Positions 28,542 through 37,359 of a stretch of DNA of 64,000 nucleotides are shown here, in pieces. Source of the stretch: JAGRCP01 sp942490705 (GTDB taxonomy: Bacteria; Chloroflexota; Anaerolineae; Caldilineales; Caldilineaceae). Location: assembly GCA_942490705.1 (NCBI GenBank), contig CALNXY010000013.1:310001-374000 (forward strand). The letters run 5' to 3'. The notes under the pieces are model-generated. The model made no database searches. It saw only the letters and a list, made by a program, of their open reading frames with translations, and was not told the origin of the DNA. Position 1 is the first letter of the stretch. Every line of letters starts with the position of its first letter. The position numbers were made by a program, and so were the translations under genes.

Positions 28542-29642
28542 ATGACCCAGTCCATCCTTGTCTTTGGCGGCACAGGCCAAATTGGTCGCTGGGTTGCCCA
28601 TGACCTCTTCCTCCATACGGACGCCAGCCTCATCTTGACGGGACGGAATCTGGCCAAAGGAGTGAATGTAGCTGCAGAATTTGGCCGGCGCGGCCATTTC
28701 CTGCCTCTCGACTTAACTACCATTACAGTCGATGAGCTAGCAAAGCTCCTGGACAACGTCGACCTTGCCATCCAGTGCGTCGGGCCTTTTCGCACGCTGC
28801 CGCCCACGCTGCTAGCCGCGTGTATCGTCGCCGGTGTCGACTATGTGGACGTCTGCGACGACCGGCGCGCCACCGAAATTCGCCTCGGCCTGCATGACGC
28901 CGCTCAGGCGACTGGCATCACGGCGTTGATCGATATGGGCACCTTTCCTGGTATTGACAACGTGCTCGTCGCCGATGCGCTGGCCCGCCTGCCTCAAGCC
29001 GATGACGTGCGTCTCTACTTCGTTTGCGCCGGGTCGGGCAATGGTGGCTTTGGCGTGCTGGAGACGACTTTTATCGCGGTCAGCGACTCATACAACCAGC
29101 GCATCGATGGGGCGTGGCGGCCCACGCCCTCATTTCGAGCACGCCAGGTGGTCGACTTTGGCGCGCCCATGGGGCGGCGACCGGTCTATAATTTTGAGGT
29201 GCCCGAGTTATCGACTCTGGCGCGTACGTTTCCCCAGCTTCAGCGCTGTACCAGTAAGTTCGGTACTGTCCCCGAGCTATGGAACTGGGCAACCGCAGGT
29301 GTGGCGCGCCTGCCGGCGTCGGTGCGACGGAACCCTGGCTTTATTCATGATGCCATTACCTTTACGCTGCCCTGGGTGCATCGACTGGATCGGTTGACCG
29401 GGGGCGCGATTTGTATCCGCGTGGAGGTACGCACGCCCGACGGGCAAGGCGAGGCGCTTGGATTTTACGCGCCGTCGACCAGTCAGGCGGTGGGGTGGGC
29501 GGCTGGTGCGGCTGCCTGCCTGGTCCTTGATGGGACAATCAACAAACCAGGCGTTCACTTGCCCGAGACCCGGATTCCGCCGCGTGAGTACTTTGCCGCG
29601 CTAACCGCCCGTGGCGGGCGCTTTTCACGTACAGCCCTTTAG
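28542..29642 (+). CDS. Saccharopine dehydrogenase-like NAD(P)-binding protein
   Basis: 366 residues. The N-terminal Rossmann motif is VFGGTGQIGRWVA (7-19), followed by the family pattern in which a neighbour-nucleotide segment (LAIQCVGPFRTL, about 77-88) and YVDVCDDRRATE precede a second domain. Related proteins are mostly putative trans-acting enoyl reductases or saccharopine-dehydrogenase-like oxidoreductases with unknown substrates. The C-terminal half is the typical alpha/beta catalytic-like domain but has no diagnostic residues that I recognise. Single gene. Confidence 0.85.
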   Translation: MTQSILVFGGTGQIGRWVAHDLFLHTDASLILTGRNLAKGVNVAAEFGRRGHFLPLDLTTITVDELAKLLDNVDLAIQCVGPFRTLPPTLLAACIVAGVDYVDVCDDRRATEIRLGLHDAAQATGITALIDMGTFPGIDNVLVADALARLPQADDVRLYFVCAGSGNGGFGVLETTFIAVSDSYNQRIDGAWRPTPSFRARQVVDFGAPMGRRPVYNFEVPELSTLARTFPQLQRCTSKFGTVPELWNWATAGVARLPASVRRNPGFIHDAITFTLPWVHRLDRLTGGAICIRVEVRTPDGQGEALGFYAPSTSQAVGWAAGAAACLVLDGTINKPGVHLPETRIPPREYFAALTARGGRFSRTAL

Positions 29643-29965
29643 TTTGGGCCGTGAGCAACAGGCCAACAGTGGCTAAGCTCATCATCAACTGTTACTGAAG
29701 CGACCGCCTCTGCCTTCGACAGGCTCAGGCGGCGGCTACCTGGGGGCCTAGGCTGAGCTTGATTGGGCCGAGCCTGTCAAAGTATCGAAGCCGGGTCTGC
29801 CGCAAGAGCTAGAAAAACGACTGTTCTCGTTGTGTCTTCGGTTTAGATTGCGCTGGACGGCGTTTTGACCTTTGTGGACAACGCGTAGCCTGAAAGCAGA
29901 GACAATTCTGCAGCGACAATCCTATCCATCACTGTGCATTTTGATTATGCGGAAAGGCGCCTGCC
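29643..29965. other. Intergenic region with an inverted repeat
   Basis: 323 bases with no ORF worth calling. It contains the dispersed-repeat-like element at 29714-29790. No clear promoter is found for the downstream gene at 29966, although TTGACC at about 29867 is -35-like. Confidence 0.5.
29714..29790. repeat. CTTCGACAGGCTCAG-type inverted repeat
   Basis: CTTCGACAGGCTCAG (29714-29728) faces a degenerate complement, GAGCCTGTCAAAGTATCGAAG (here given from 29770), across about 40 bases. Elements with this core are scattered through intergenic regions of many bacterial genomes, to my knowledge; only one copy is in this window. The right arm has an insertion of four to five bases, which looks like decay. 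Confidence 0.6.
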
Positions 29966-30517
29966 ATGAGTCAGCAAAACCCCATCAAAGAGCCACCCAG
30001 TGAAGACAATCCGGACTCTGAAAGCTCATCCAGCGGACCCATTTTTTGGGGCATTCTCGCAGTTGTAGGCGGAGGGCTGTTGATCGCCGGACAGTTTATG
30101 GATCTCGACGCCATTTTGCCTTGGGTTGTGCCCGCGATCGGTCTGGCGATGTTGTTGTGGGGGATCTTTGCCCATTCTGCCGGCGGTATCATTCCCGGCT
30201 CGATTGTGACGGGGGTTGGCGCTGGCATCACGCTGGTGGGTTCAGAACGCATGGATTCTAGCGATGCCGGAGCCGGCTATTTTCTGCTCTGTTTGGCGCT
30301 TGGCTTCCTGACGATTCCGATCCTGACGCAGCTCTTTACTGATGAGCAACACTGGTGGGCCTTCATCCCTGGCAGCATTATTGCGCTGGTCGGGCTGGCA
30401 CTGATTCTCGGCGGTCCTTTTTTCCAAGCCTTGACGCTTCTACAGCTTGGCGGCGCGCTGGCTCTAATGGGGCTAGGCGTTTGGCTGATCTACACATATG
30501 TCACGCGTGATCGATAG
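29966..30517 (+). CDS. Small membrane protein of unknown function
   Basis: 183 residues: a Ser/Glu/Pro-rich N-terminal tail (1-24), then about six hydrophobic segments rich in Gly and Ala (about 26-178), and a short basic end. Duplicated-looking halves (SGPIFWGILAVVGGGLLIAG and WWAFIPGSIIALVGLALILGG) suggest an internal repeat of a two- to three-helix unit. No motif indicates function. An A/G-rich GGAAAGG lies just upstream of the ATG. Confidence 0.75.
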   Translation: MSQQNPIKEPPSEDNPDSESSSSGPIFWGILAVVGGGLLIAGQFMDLDAILPWVVPAIGLAMLLWGIFAHSAGGIIPGSIVTGVGAGITLVGSERMDSSDAGAGYFLLCLALGFLTIPILTQLFTDEQHWWAFIPGSIIALVGLALILGGPFFQALTLLQLGGALALMGLGVWLIYTYVTRDR

Positions 30518-30560
30518 AGAGCCATCCGGCTACTCGTTGGTAAGTTCCCCACCTGTCGAC

Positions 30561-30612
30561 AAAAAACAGATGGACGCACCTGCTCTCGCTTCATGAGCAT
30601 TGGCGTCCATCT
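30561..30612 (-). terminator. Intrinsic terminator of ilvE
   Basis: Perfect 10-bp outer stem (arms 30568-30577 and 30603-30612, AGATGGACGC and its complement) with an inner TGCTC/GAGCA stem, followed on the minus strand by GTTTTTTG. Confidence 0.88.
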
Positions 30613-30648
30613 ACCCGCAGCTGTTTTGTCCGCGTTCCGTCCTCAACG

Positions 30649-31575
30649 CTAGCCCAAGTCAACCGGGGTTAACCATCCCCATTTGTCCTCGCTCTCACCG
30701 CGTACAATGCCAAAAAAGACCTCCTGGATTGCTGCAGTAACCGGACCGCGCGCACCGTTGCCCACCGGCAGGCGATCGACCGAGCGCACGGGTGTGATTT
30801 CGGCTGCGGTACCGGTGAAGAAGATCTCGTCGGCCAGATAGAGCATCTCGCGCGTCACGGCCTGCTCTTTGACCGTGTAGCCGAGATCCTGCGCAATGGT
30901 GATGGCGCAGTCGCGCGTGATGCCGCCCAAGATCGAGCTGGAAAGGGGCGGTGTAATGATCTGACCTTTGTAGATGAAGAAGATATTCTCGCCCGACCCT
31001 TCGCTGACCTGTCCCTGCGAATCCAGGGCGATGCCCTCGACGAAGCCGTTGTCCTTGGCCTCCATGACGATGTTCTGGCTGCTCACGTACTGGCCGCCGA
31101 TCTTGGCCATGGGGCTGAGCATGTTCGAGGCCATGCGCCGCCAGCTGCTTACCTGGGCATCGACGCCGTTTTTTAGTGCTTCTTCCCCAAGGTAGGTGCC
31201 CCAAGGAATTGTGGCCACGATTGCCTCTACGGGACAGCCCCGCCCGTCGACGCCGAGCGTATTGTAGCCGCGAAAGACCAGCGGGCGAATGTAGGCGCTG
31301 GGCTGCTGGTTGACGCGGATCACTTCGGCCGTGACGTCCATCCACTCGTCAATCGTCAGCGGTGCGGGGATGCGCGCTACCTTGCAGCTAAAGAGCAGAC
31401 GCTCGTAGTGCTCGCGTCCGCGAAAGATGGCCGGGCCGGTAGGCGTTTCATAGGCCCGAATGCCTTCGAAAACACTGCTGCCGTAGTGCAACGCATGGGT
31501 AAAGACATGAACCTGAGCCTGATCCCAGGGGATAATTTCGCCGTTCATCCACAGGTAGTCTGCGCGCATCGCCAT
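30649..31575 (-). CDS. ilvE: Branched-chain amino acid aminotransferase
   Basis: 308 residues from ATG 31575, chosen because AAGGAG lies 8 bases upstream and because the family begins here (MNGEIIPW); the frame stays open upstream but without homology. Class IV PLP enzyme: the cofactor lysine is in AKIGGQY (Lys158), and the signatures YIRPLVFRGYNTLG and EGIALDSQGQVSEGSGENIFF are present. It interconverts Leu/Ile/Val and their keto acids in the cytoplasm. It has its own promoter, a leader of about 215 bases and a terminator. Confidence 0.95.
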   Translation of the reverse strand: MAMRADYLWMNGEIIPWDQAQVHVFTHALHYGSSVFEGIRAYETPTGPAIFRGREHYERLLFSCKVARIPAPLTIDEWMDVTAEVIRVNQQPSAYIRPLVFRGYNTLGVDGRGCPVEAIVATIPWGTYLGEEALKNGVDAQVSSWRRMASNMLSPMAKIGGQYVSSQNIVMEAKDNGFVEGIALDSQGQVSEGSGENIFFIYKGQIITPPLSSSILGGITRDCAITIAQDLGYTVKEQAVTREMLYLADEIFFTGTAAEITPVRSVDRLPVGNGARGPVTAAIQEVFFGIVRGESEDKWGWLTPVDLG

Positions 31576-31796
31576 GATGCCTTCTCCTTGGGTTTGCTGG
31601 TTGAGGATAGACGGGGCTGCCGCGTGAGAGGCGTTTTGCCCAGCGTGACACAGAGAATTGCGATGAGAAGCCCAGAGAGCGCCCAAACAATGAGCGCTTC
31701 AGCTTCACCTTGCGTTTTCTCTGTTGTGCCGCTACGCGCTGCTGCCGATATCCGTATCTGCTTGGCAGGATCGTTCCCGCCAAATGATCGGCGGTC

Positions 31797-31826
31797 ATTA
31801 TACACGCGAGGCGAACGGGATGTCAC
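31797..31826 (-). promoter_or_regulatory. ilvE promoter
   Basis: GTGACA (31821-31826) and TATAAT (31797-31802) are 18 bases apart on the minus strand. Transcription would begin near 31790, leaving a leader of about 215 bases that opens with a CCGCC/GGCGG hairpin and has no T-tract terminator. Confidence 0.75.
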
Positions 31827-31854
31827 TTTGAGGCGATGTTGTGTTTGGTTCCCG

Positions 31855-33234
31855 CTACTGGACCAGTAGCTGGTCGACCGCTGCAGTCATCTCACCCAGC
31901 GTTGCGGCCACGGCCACGCTGTCGCAGAGAGGCGCATAGTCGAGCATGTCGGAGTCGCCCGTGCCCCATAGCATTGGCGGCTCAGGATTGATCCAGATGG
32001 CGCGGCGAGAGCGGTCAGCCATGCGTTTGAAGATCTCCAGGTGCGGATTGTTGTAGTTGTTACGACCGTCGCCGACGATGATGAGGGTCGTGCGCGCATC
32101 GATGGTGTCCATGTAGCCCGCCGAGAAATTGACCAGCGCATAGCCCAGATCGGTACTGTAATAGCCGGGCGGCATGCGGATAAGCACGTTGTCAATGGCT
32201 TCATTGGCATCCCGGCCCTGGAAATCGGGAGTGATGTACTCCAGGTGATCGATAAAGCTGAAGGCATGGGTCTTGGTTACCAGGTCCTGGAGTTGGTAAA
32301 CCAGGCCCAGCATCAGTTCTGAGCAGTGGCGCATGGAGGTGCTGATGTCACAGATCACGACCAGCTTGGGTTTCAAGCGATGGTCGCGGTGCTTGATTTC
32401 CACGGGCACGCCGCCATGCTTGAGGTTGGCGCGGATGGTGGCTTTGGCATCGAGTTGGCCCGTCTTGGCCCGCTTCTGGCGTAGGGCGATGCGACTGCGC
32501 AGCCGATTGGCCAGACGCCGCACCTCGCGCCGCAAGATCTCCATATCACGATCGGAGAGCGCGCCGAAGGGCTTGTCCATCAGCTCATCGACGTTGGCGT
32601 TGTCGGGCGGCTGCTCGCTCATGTTCTCGGCGATGCGTTGACCCGCATACTGGCGCATCTGCTCGGCCAGGGCTTCCTGATTGGCCTGGATCATCTCGCG
32701 CAGCTGTTCCAGGCGCTGCTTGTTCATGCCCATCTGCTCGAGCATCTCCGCCATTTCACTCATGGCATCGCGCACCTCGTTGAACTGCAGCGCGCGCTGC
32801 ATGCGCTTGGCCAGCCAGTCCTGGTAACGCAGATCGTCCTGACGGTTGAGCCCCACCATCTGTCCCAGTTGGCGCAGCTCTTCCTCGCTTAGCTCTTCCC
32901 CGCGCAGGAGGCGCTCCATCATCTCGCGCAGCTTCTCGTTAAACATGCGCAGGGCCTGGGCGAGCATCTGCGCCTCTTCCGGCGTCATGTCCTCGGTGAG
33001 ATCCATCATGGGCGGCGCGGCGTTTGTATCAAAGAAGAGGGGAAAGAGCTCGTCAAAGGTGGGCAGGCTGTCCATATCCTTCACCAGTGTCGACCGCAAG
33101 CTCAGGCGAAAGGCTTCCCGTTCTTCGACGCCCAGACTCTCTACTGCCATAAATGCATCGGCGCTCTCGGCCAGACTCACGCGTACGCCGCCAGCGCGCA
33201 ATGCAGCGATGAACCGTATGATTCGATCTTCCAT
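31855..33234 (-). CDS. VWA domain protein (CoxE-like), partner of MoxR ATPase
   Basis: 459 residues from ATG 33234, five bases after GGAGG; the frame continues upstream only through a repeat tract. The N-terminal half is helical and charged, with a Met/Gln/Glu-rich stretch (about 95-215) likely to form coiled coils. The C-terminal half is a von Willebrand A domain with the MIDAS motif DISTSM (about 294-299) and later metal-site residues (TDLGYA, VGDGRNNYNNPH). MoxR-VWA pairs act as chaperone-like systems that mature or insert metal into enzymes, as CoxD/CoxE do for CO dehydrogenase. The client is unknown here; no obvious metalloenzyme is adjacent. Confidence 0.9.
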   Translation of the reverse strand: MEDRIIRFIAALRAGGVRVSLAESADAFMAVESLGVEEREAFRLSLRSTLVKDMDSLPTFDELFPLFFDTNAAPPMMDLTEDMTPEEAQMLAQALRMFNEKLREMMERLLRGEELSEEELRQLGQMVGLNRQDDLRYQDWLAKRMQRALQFNEVRDAMSEMAEMLEQMGMNKQRLEQLREMIQANQEALAEQMRQYAGQRIAENMSEQPPDNANVDELMDKPFGALSDRDMEILRREVRRLANRLRSRIALRQKRAKTGQLDAKATIRANLKHGGVPVEIKHRDHRLKPKLVVICDISTSMRHCSELMLGLVYQLQDLVTKTHAFSFIDHLEYITPDFQGRDANEAIDNVLIRMPPGYYSTDLGYALVNFSAGYMDTIDARTTLIIVGDGRNNYNNPHLEIFKRMADRSRRAIWINPEPPMLWGTGDSDMLDYAPLCDSVAVAATLGEMTAAVDQLLVQ

Positions 33235-33250
33235 AGTTACCTCCAACCGA

Positions 33251-33288
33251 ATTGACAACTGACAATTGACAATCGGCAATTGTCAATT
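33251..33288. repeat. Heptameric repeat tract between moxR-like and VWA genes
   Basis: Five 7-base units: ATTGACA, ACTGACA, ATTGACA, ATCGGCA, ATTGTCA. The last units are also partly complementary to the first, so a hairpin can form (ATTGACA/TGTCAAT). The tract sits between the moxR-like stop codon and the VWA ribosome site. Confidence 0.8.
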
Positions 33289-33299
33289 TCATCAACCCC

Positions 33300-34268
33300 T
33301 TACTCGCGCCACCGAAAGGCCTGCATATCATCATCGTCCACATCCACGCCGCGCTGAGAGACGTTCACCCGACGGCGGACTTTGTTGAGGTCGGTCTCGT
33401 GTTTGAGCAACACGCTCATGGTGTTTTCTAGCACCTCGGCATCTAGCTGCTGGGCATTGAGCGCCACGAGCGCATTGGCCCAATCCAGGGTTTCGGAGAT
33501 GCTGGGCGATTTGCGCAGATCGATATCGCGCAGCTTCTGGACGAGCGCCACAGCCTGCGCAGCTAGCTTGGGGCTGAGATCCGGCACCTTGAGGCGCACG
33601 ACGTCCAACTCCTGCTCCATCGACGGGTAGCCAATGAAGAGATAAAGGCAGCGCCGCTTGAGGGCCTCGCTTAGCTCGCGTGTGTTATTGCTGGTTAGCA
33701 GCACTAGGGGGCGATGGATGGCGGACAGGGTGCCCAGCTCCGGTACGCTCACCTGGAAATCGCTCAGCACTTCGAGCAGGAAGGCTTCGAACTCTGCGTC
33801 CGCACGGTCGATCTCGTCGATCAGCAACACCACCGGCTCTTCGCTCAAGATGGCGCTCAGCAAGGGGCGCTGCAGCAGGAAGCGCAGCGAAAAGAAGACA
33901 TCTTCCTCGTCGGCCAGGCGATCGGCGGCTTCTGCCAGCGTCTTGGAATCGGCCAGCGTATCCTGTAGCTTGTCGCGCAGAAGTTGGGTATAGAGCAGCT
34001 GTTTGGCATACTCCCACTCATAGAGCGCTTTGGTTTCGTCCAGCCCCTCGTAGCACTGGAGGCGAATGAGCTTTCGACCCGTAGCCGCAGCAATTGCCTT
34101 GGCCAACTCGGTTTTGCCGACGCCGGCCGGCCCTTCGGTCAACAGCGGTTTGCCCAACTGCTGGCTCAAGAAGAGTGTGGTTGCGATTTCATCGCTGGCG
34201 ATATACTGTTGTTGACTGAGGGCGTCTTTGACGGCAGCGGGAGAGCTGTACTTCGGTGTAGTGGTCAC
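33300..34268 (-). CDS. MoxR-family AAA+ ATPase
   Basis: 322 residues from GTG 34268, which has AGGAG six bases upstream; the frame extends further upstream without homology. Walker A is GPAGVGKTE (46-54), Walker B VVLLIDEIDRAD (about 143-154), with sensor segments LLTSNNTREL and the arginine-finger region EALKRRCLYLF. It hydrolyses ATP to remodel protein clients together with the VWA protein encoded directly downstream. The promoter at 34318-34346 should drive both genes. Confidence 0.93.
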   Translation of the reverse strand: MTTTPKYSSPAAVKDALSQQQYIASDEIATTLFLSQQLGKPLLTEGPAGVGKTELAKAIAAATGRKLIRLQCYEGLDETKALYEWEYAKQLLYTQLLRDKLQDTLADSKTLAEAADRLADEEDVFFSLRFLLQRPLLSAILSEEPVVLLIDEIDRADAEFEAFLLEVLSDFQVSVPELGTLSAIHRPLVLLTSNNTRELSEALKRRCLYLFIGYPSMEQELDVVRLKVPDLSPKLAAQAVALVQKLRDIDLRKSPSISETLDWANALVALNAQQLDAEVLENTMSVLLKHETDLNKVRRRVNVSQRGVDVDDDDMQAFRWRE

Positions 34269-34317
34269 AAAAATCTCCTGTGAACGGAACCAGTCCGGTA
34301 AAATGATCCACGCGGGC

Positions 34318-34346
34318 AGTGTACACGATGACGCAAGACATGTAAA
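34318..34346 (-). promoter_or_regulatory. Promoter of the moxR-VWA operon
   Basis: TTTACA (34341-34346) and TACACT (34318-34323) are 17 bases apart on the minus strand; the transcript has about 45 bases before GTG 34268. Confidence 0.7.
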
Positions 34347-34353
34347 TGGAGAC

Positions 34354-34374
34354 TGCGGATTGCGGATTGTTCGG
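34354..34374. repeat. Short heptameric repeat (TGCGGAT family)
   Basis: Two exact 7-base units TGCGGAT (34354-34367) and a degenerate third unit. Same family, opposite orientation, as the TCCGCAA units at 5257-5277. Confidence 0.65.
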
Positions 34375-34446
34375 CTGGTGAGGCGCGAGAGGTGAGATGT
34401 GCCGCAATCATGCACTTTATTTTTTCATGAGTGAGGAGTTGTTTCT

Positions 34447-35614
34447 ATGATCGACAATACAAAGCTAATCGAATTTACGCAGGCGCTGGTGCAACGCCCC
34501 GGACTCAGCGGGGCGGAAGAGGCGGTGGCGAGGCGGGTGGCTGACGAGATGACCGCGCTGAGGTATGATCGCGTTGAGACTGATGATCTCGGCAATGTCG
34601 TCGGCGTGATCGACGGCGCGCGTGCGGGCAAGACCATTCTGCTCGACGGCCATACGGACACGGTGGGCATTTCACCCGGCGTAGCCTGGCAACGCGACCC
34701 GTTCTGCGGTGACGTCGTAACGACCGAGCAGGGCGACGCAATCTATGGCCGGGGCGCCGCCGACATGAAGGGCGCGATCGCGGCCATGGTTCATGGCGCA
34801 GCCGCGGTCGATCGCAGCACGTTGACAGGACGCATTGTCGTCAGCGCGTCCACCATGGAAGAGGTGCTGGAGGGGGTGGCCCTGACCGCAGTCATGGCGC
34901 GTATGCCCCCTGACTTTGTCATCATCGGCGAGGCCACGGGTCTGGAGATCGCCCGTGGCGGTCGCGGCCGGGCCGAGGTCCATCTGGAGACCGTTGGCCG
35001 ACCTTCGCACTCGTCCGCGCCACAGCAAGGCCGCAACGCGGTCCTGGACATGATGCGCGTCATCGCCCATGTCGAGGGAATCGAGTTGCCCGAAAATGAC
35101 CTCATGGGACCGGCCATCTTTGCGCTGACCGACATCGTCTCCGATCCTTACCCAGGCCATTCCGGTCATCCCCAGCATCTGCCGCGTCACGTACGACCGG
35201 CGCCTGCTCCCCGGCGAGCGTGCCGACGACGTGTTGAGCGCCATTGCCGACGAGCCGGAACTCGACGATATCCAGCTCAATGCCGTGATTGGCGACGGTA
35301 CGTACAAGGCTTTTACTGGCGTGGAGGTAGTTCACAACAAGTTCTTTCCAGCCTGGCTCTTTGCTGAGGAGGATCCGTTTGTAGAGGCTGCACTCCAGGG
35401 CATTGGGGCCGCAGGTCTGGCGCCGCGCAGCCGGGCCTATCGCTTCTGCACCAATGCGGCGTACAGCGCCGGCGTGGCCGGCGTGCCCACTGTGGGTTTT
35501 GGTCCGGCTGACGAGCACGATGCCCACATTGTCGACGAGCGCCTGCTGGTGGCCGATCTGTTGGCTGCAGCTCAGGGGTATCGGTCTATCATCGAAGCAA
35601 CGCTCAGCCAATGA
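34447..35614 (+). pseudogene. M20 family metallopeptidase, frameshifted
   Basis: Reads as one zinc hydrolase (YgeY/ArgE/DapE-like) of about 388 residues if one base is removed. The first frame carries the metal residues His69 and Asp71 (LLDGHTDTVG), Asp106 (RGAADMKGA), catalytic Glu138/139 (STMEEV) and Glu162 (IGEATGLE). After YPGHS it jumps frame: the expected VIPSICRVTYDRRLLPGE continues in the next frame, which runs on to stop 35614 with the last histidine ligand in DEHDAHIVDE. The shift is a GG where one G is expected, at 35164-35165. A real mutation or a sequencing error are both possible. The downstream GNAT gene overlaps its stop by ATGA. Confidence 0.85.
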
Positions 35615-36222
35615 CGATGTATATCTTCCGGCCGATCGATGAAATGACCGCGCACGCCATTACGACCTGGCATTATGCGCCGCCCTATGACTTCTACAAC
35701 CCGCTGGGCGACAGCGGAGAACAGGCGCGCTTCTTGTGTGATCCGGTCAACGACTATTATGCCCTCTACACAGAACCAGACGCGAAAGAGATCCTGGTTG
35801 GCTTTTGCTGCTTTGGCGCGGAGGCTCGGGTGCCGGGCGGCAACTATGAAGAGGAGGCGCTCGATATTGGCGTGGGCATGCATCCGGCGTTAACCGGCGC
35901 GGGACGCGGCCATGACTTTGTGGGCGCGATTATCGAATATGGCGTCAACCGCTATGCGCCCGAGACCCTGCGTGCAACTGTGGCCGCATTCAACGCTCGC
36001 TCGCAGGCGACGTTTCTGCGCCACGGTTTTGTACCTGTGCAGCGCATGCAGAGCAAGACCGCCCGGCCGATGGAGTTTGTGATTCTGACACGCAAAGTTG
36101 CCGGCCCGCCGGCTGCTGCGAAAGAAGAAGCGCAGCGAAACCCAGAGAGAGATCCCCAGAGAAAGCCGCAGTCTATTCACGCCGCCGTAGAAATTCCATC
36201 TCACGCAAACCCTCGAGATTGA
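35611..36222 (+). CDS. GNAT family N-acetyltransferase
   Basis: 203 residues. The acetyl-CoA-binding region is LDIGVGMHPALTGAGRGHDFV (split in the GNAT fold as strand, then the R/Q-x-x-G-x-G/A-like loop GAGRGHDF, about 90-103), followed by LRATVAAFNARSQATFLRHGFV, the typical strand-helix end of the fold. The last 40 residues are charged and probably disordered; they overlap the convergent rhomboid gene by 50 bases. The start overlaps the M20 stop (ATGA), so the two are translationally coupled. Substrate unknown. Confidence 0.87.
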   Translation: MTMYIFRPIDEMTAHAITTWHYAPPYDFYNPLGDSGEQARFLCDPVNDYYALYTEPDAKEILVGFCCFGAEARVPGGNYEEEALDIGVGMHPALTGAGRGHDFVGAIIEYGVNRYAPETLRATVAAFNARSQATFLRHGFVPVQRMQSKTARPMEFVILTRKVAGPPAAAKEEAQRNPERDPQRKPQSIHAAVEIPSHANPRD

Positions 36223-36826
36223 GCCGCAAGCCCTGGTTCGTGCGGTCGGCCAGGGCGTAGGCCGCGGCCATGCCACCGATCAGGCCGAAGAGGTGGCCAA
36301 GCCAGGAGACATCGCGCTGGAGCGGTAGAATGCCAAAGATCATGCCGCCGTAGAGTACGACGGCCATCACCGCCAGCATGATGGATGGAATGCTGCGCTC
36401 GAAGTAGCCCCGAGCCAGCAAATAGCCCAAGAAGCCAAAAATCACGCCACTCATGCCCACGTGGATGGTGCCGGTCGCGCCCAACAGCCAGACGCCCACC
36501 CCGCTCACGACCGCGGCGGTGGCGGCAACCACGGCAAAATCGGTGGCGCGTCGTACCATGACGAGCCAGCCCAATACGATGAAGGGCAGGGTGTTGGCGA
36601 GCAGATGGCCCGGCCCCACATGCAAGAAGGGCGAAAACGCGATGTTGCGCAGACCAACCAGCGTGCGAGGCTGTATGCCAAGACCGTCCAGGCCGCCGCT
36701 GAAGATGGCGAGATCGATAATCTCGACGATCCACATGATGCCAATGAAGGTGCCGAGGATCAGTGCATGCCCGATGAGCGTGCGCTTGAGACGTTCCGCA
36801 TGTTGTGTGCTTAATAGCTGCTGCAT
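36173..36826 (-). CDS. Rhomboid family intramembrane serine protease
   Basis: 217 residues from ATG 36826 (MQQLLS); an ATG at 36898 is possible but has no ribosome site. Six hydrophobic segments. The active-site serine lies in HVGMSGVIFG (Ser126) and the histidine in SWLGHLFGLIGG (His178). The HLLANTLPF segment gives the conserved His/Asn oxyanion region. It cleaves transmembrane substrates inside the membrane; the substrates are unknown. The 3' end overlaps the convergent GNAT gene. Confidence 0.92.
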   Translation of the reverse strand: MQQLLSTQHAERLKRTLIGHALILGTFIGIMWIVEIIDLAIFSGGLDGLGIQPRTLVGLRNIAFSPFLHVGPGHLLANTLPFIVLGWLVMVRRATDFAVVAATAAVVSGVGVWLLGATGTIHVGMSGVIFGFLGYLLARGYFERSIPSIMLAVMAVVLYGGMIFGILPLQRDVSWLGHLFGLIGGMAAAYALADRTNQGLRLNLEGLREMEFLRRRE

Positions 36827-36902
36827 AGCTCTTTTCCGACTCGTGCCGCTCGCCACACCCGGCGTAGCCGCAACAGACTTTCTTCTGACCAACCCCATCG
36901 GC

Positions 36903-36908
36903 TACAAT
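36903..36908 (+). promoter_or_regulatory. Possible -10 box for the 36937 gene
   Basis: TACAAT at 36903-36908 with no clear -35. Because it overlaps the upstream ATG at 36907, it argues for translation from ATG 36937. Confidence 0.35.
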
Positions 36909-36936
36909 GCGGCTGGAGGAGAGAGAAAAATTCTTT

Positions 36937-37359
36937 ATGGCCTATTCATTTACTGACATCTATCGCCCTTTACGGACGCTTCTACGCGTCAACGGCCTGC
37001 TTGTTGGCTGCGGACTCGGGATAATGTTCCTGCTTGCCCCAGCATCTGCCCTCACGCGCTGGGGGCTGATCGCACAGGACCCCGGCTGGAGCACGCGCCT
37101 GGCCGGAGCCTTACTCGTCTCTCTCGGGGTCTATTTTTTGCTCGCTGCTGGCCAGTCAATGATTGACATGCCTGCGCTCGTCACCTGCCTGATCAGCCAT
37201 AGCTTGATTGCACTCGTGCTGCTCATGGGCTACCTGCAGCGTGATCTGGCCGGCCTGGCCTGGGGCGGACGGATCGTACTCGTACTGGTCTTCGTCCTCT
37301 GCCTGATTGGCGCTCTGCTGCCCCTGCGCTACTTGCGTGCCGAATACCGTACCTATTGA
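36937..37359 (+). CDS. Small membrane protein of unknown function
   Basis: 140 residues from ATG 36937 with four hydrophobic segments (about 16-36, 55-75, 80-97, 107-127) and short loops; the C-terminus is basic and aromatic (RYLRAEYRTY). The upstream ATG at 36907 is less likely, since it overlaps a possible -10 box. A GGAGGAG lies about 17 bases upstream of the chosen start, farther than usual. No function is recognised. Confidence 0.7.
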   Translation: MAYSFTDIYRPLRTLLRVNGLLVGCGLGIMFLLAPASALTRWGLIAQDPGWSTRLAGALLVSLGVYFLLAAGQSMIDMPALVTCLISHSLIALVLLMGYLQRDLAGLAWGGRIVLVLVFVLCLIGALLPLRYLRAEYRTY

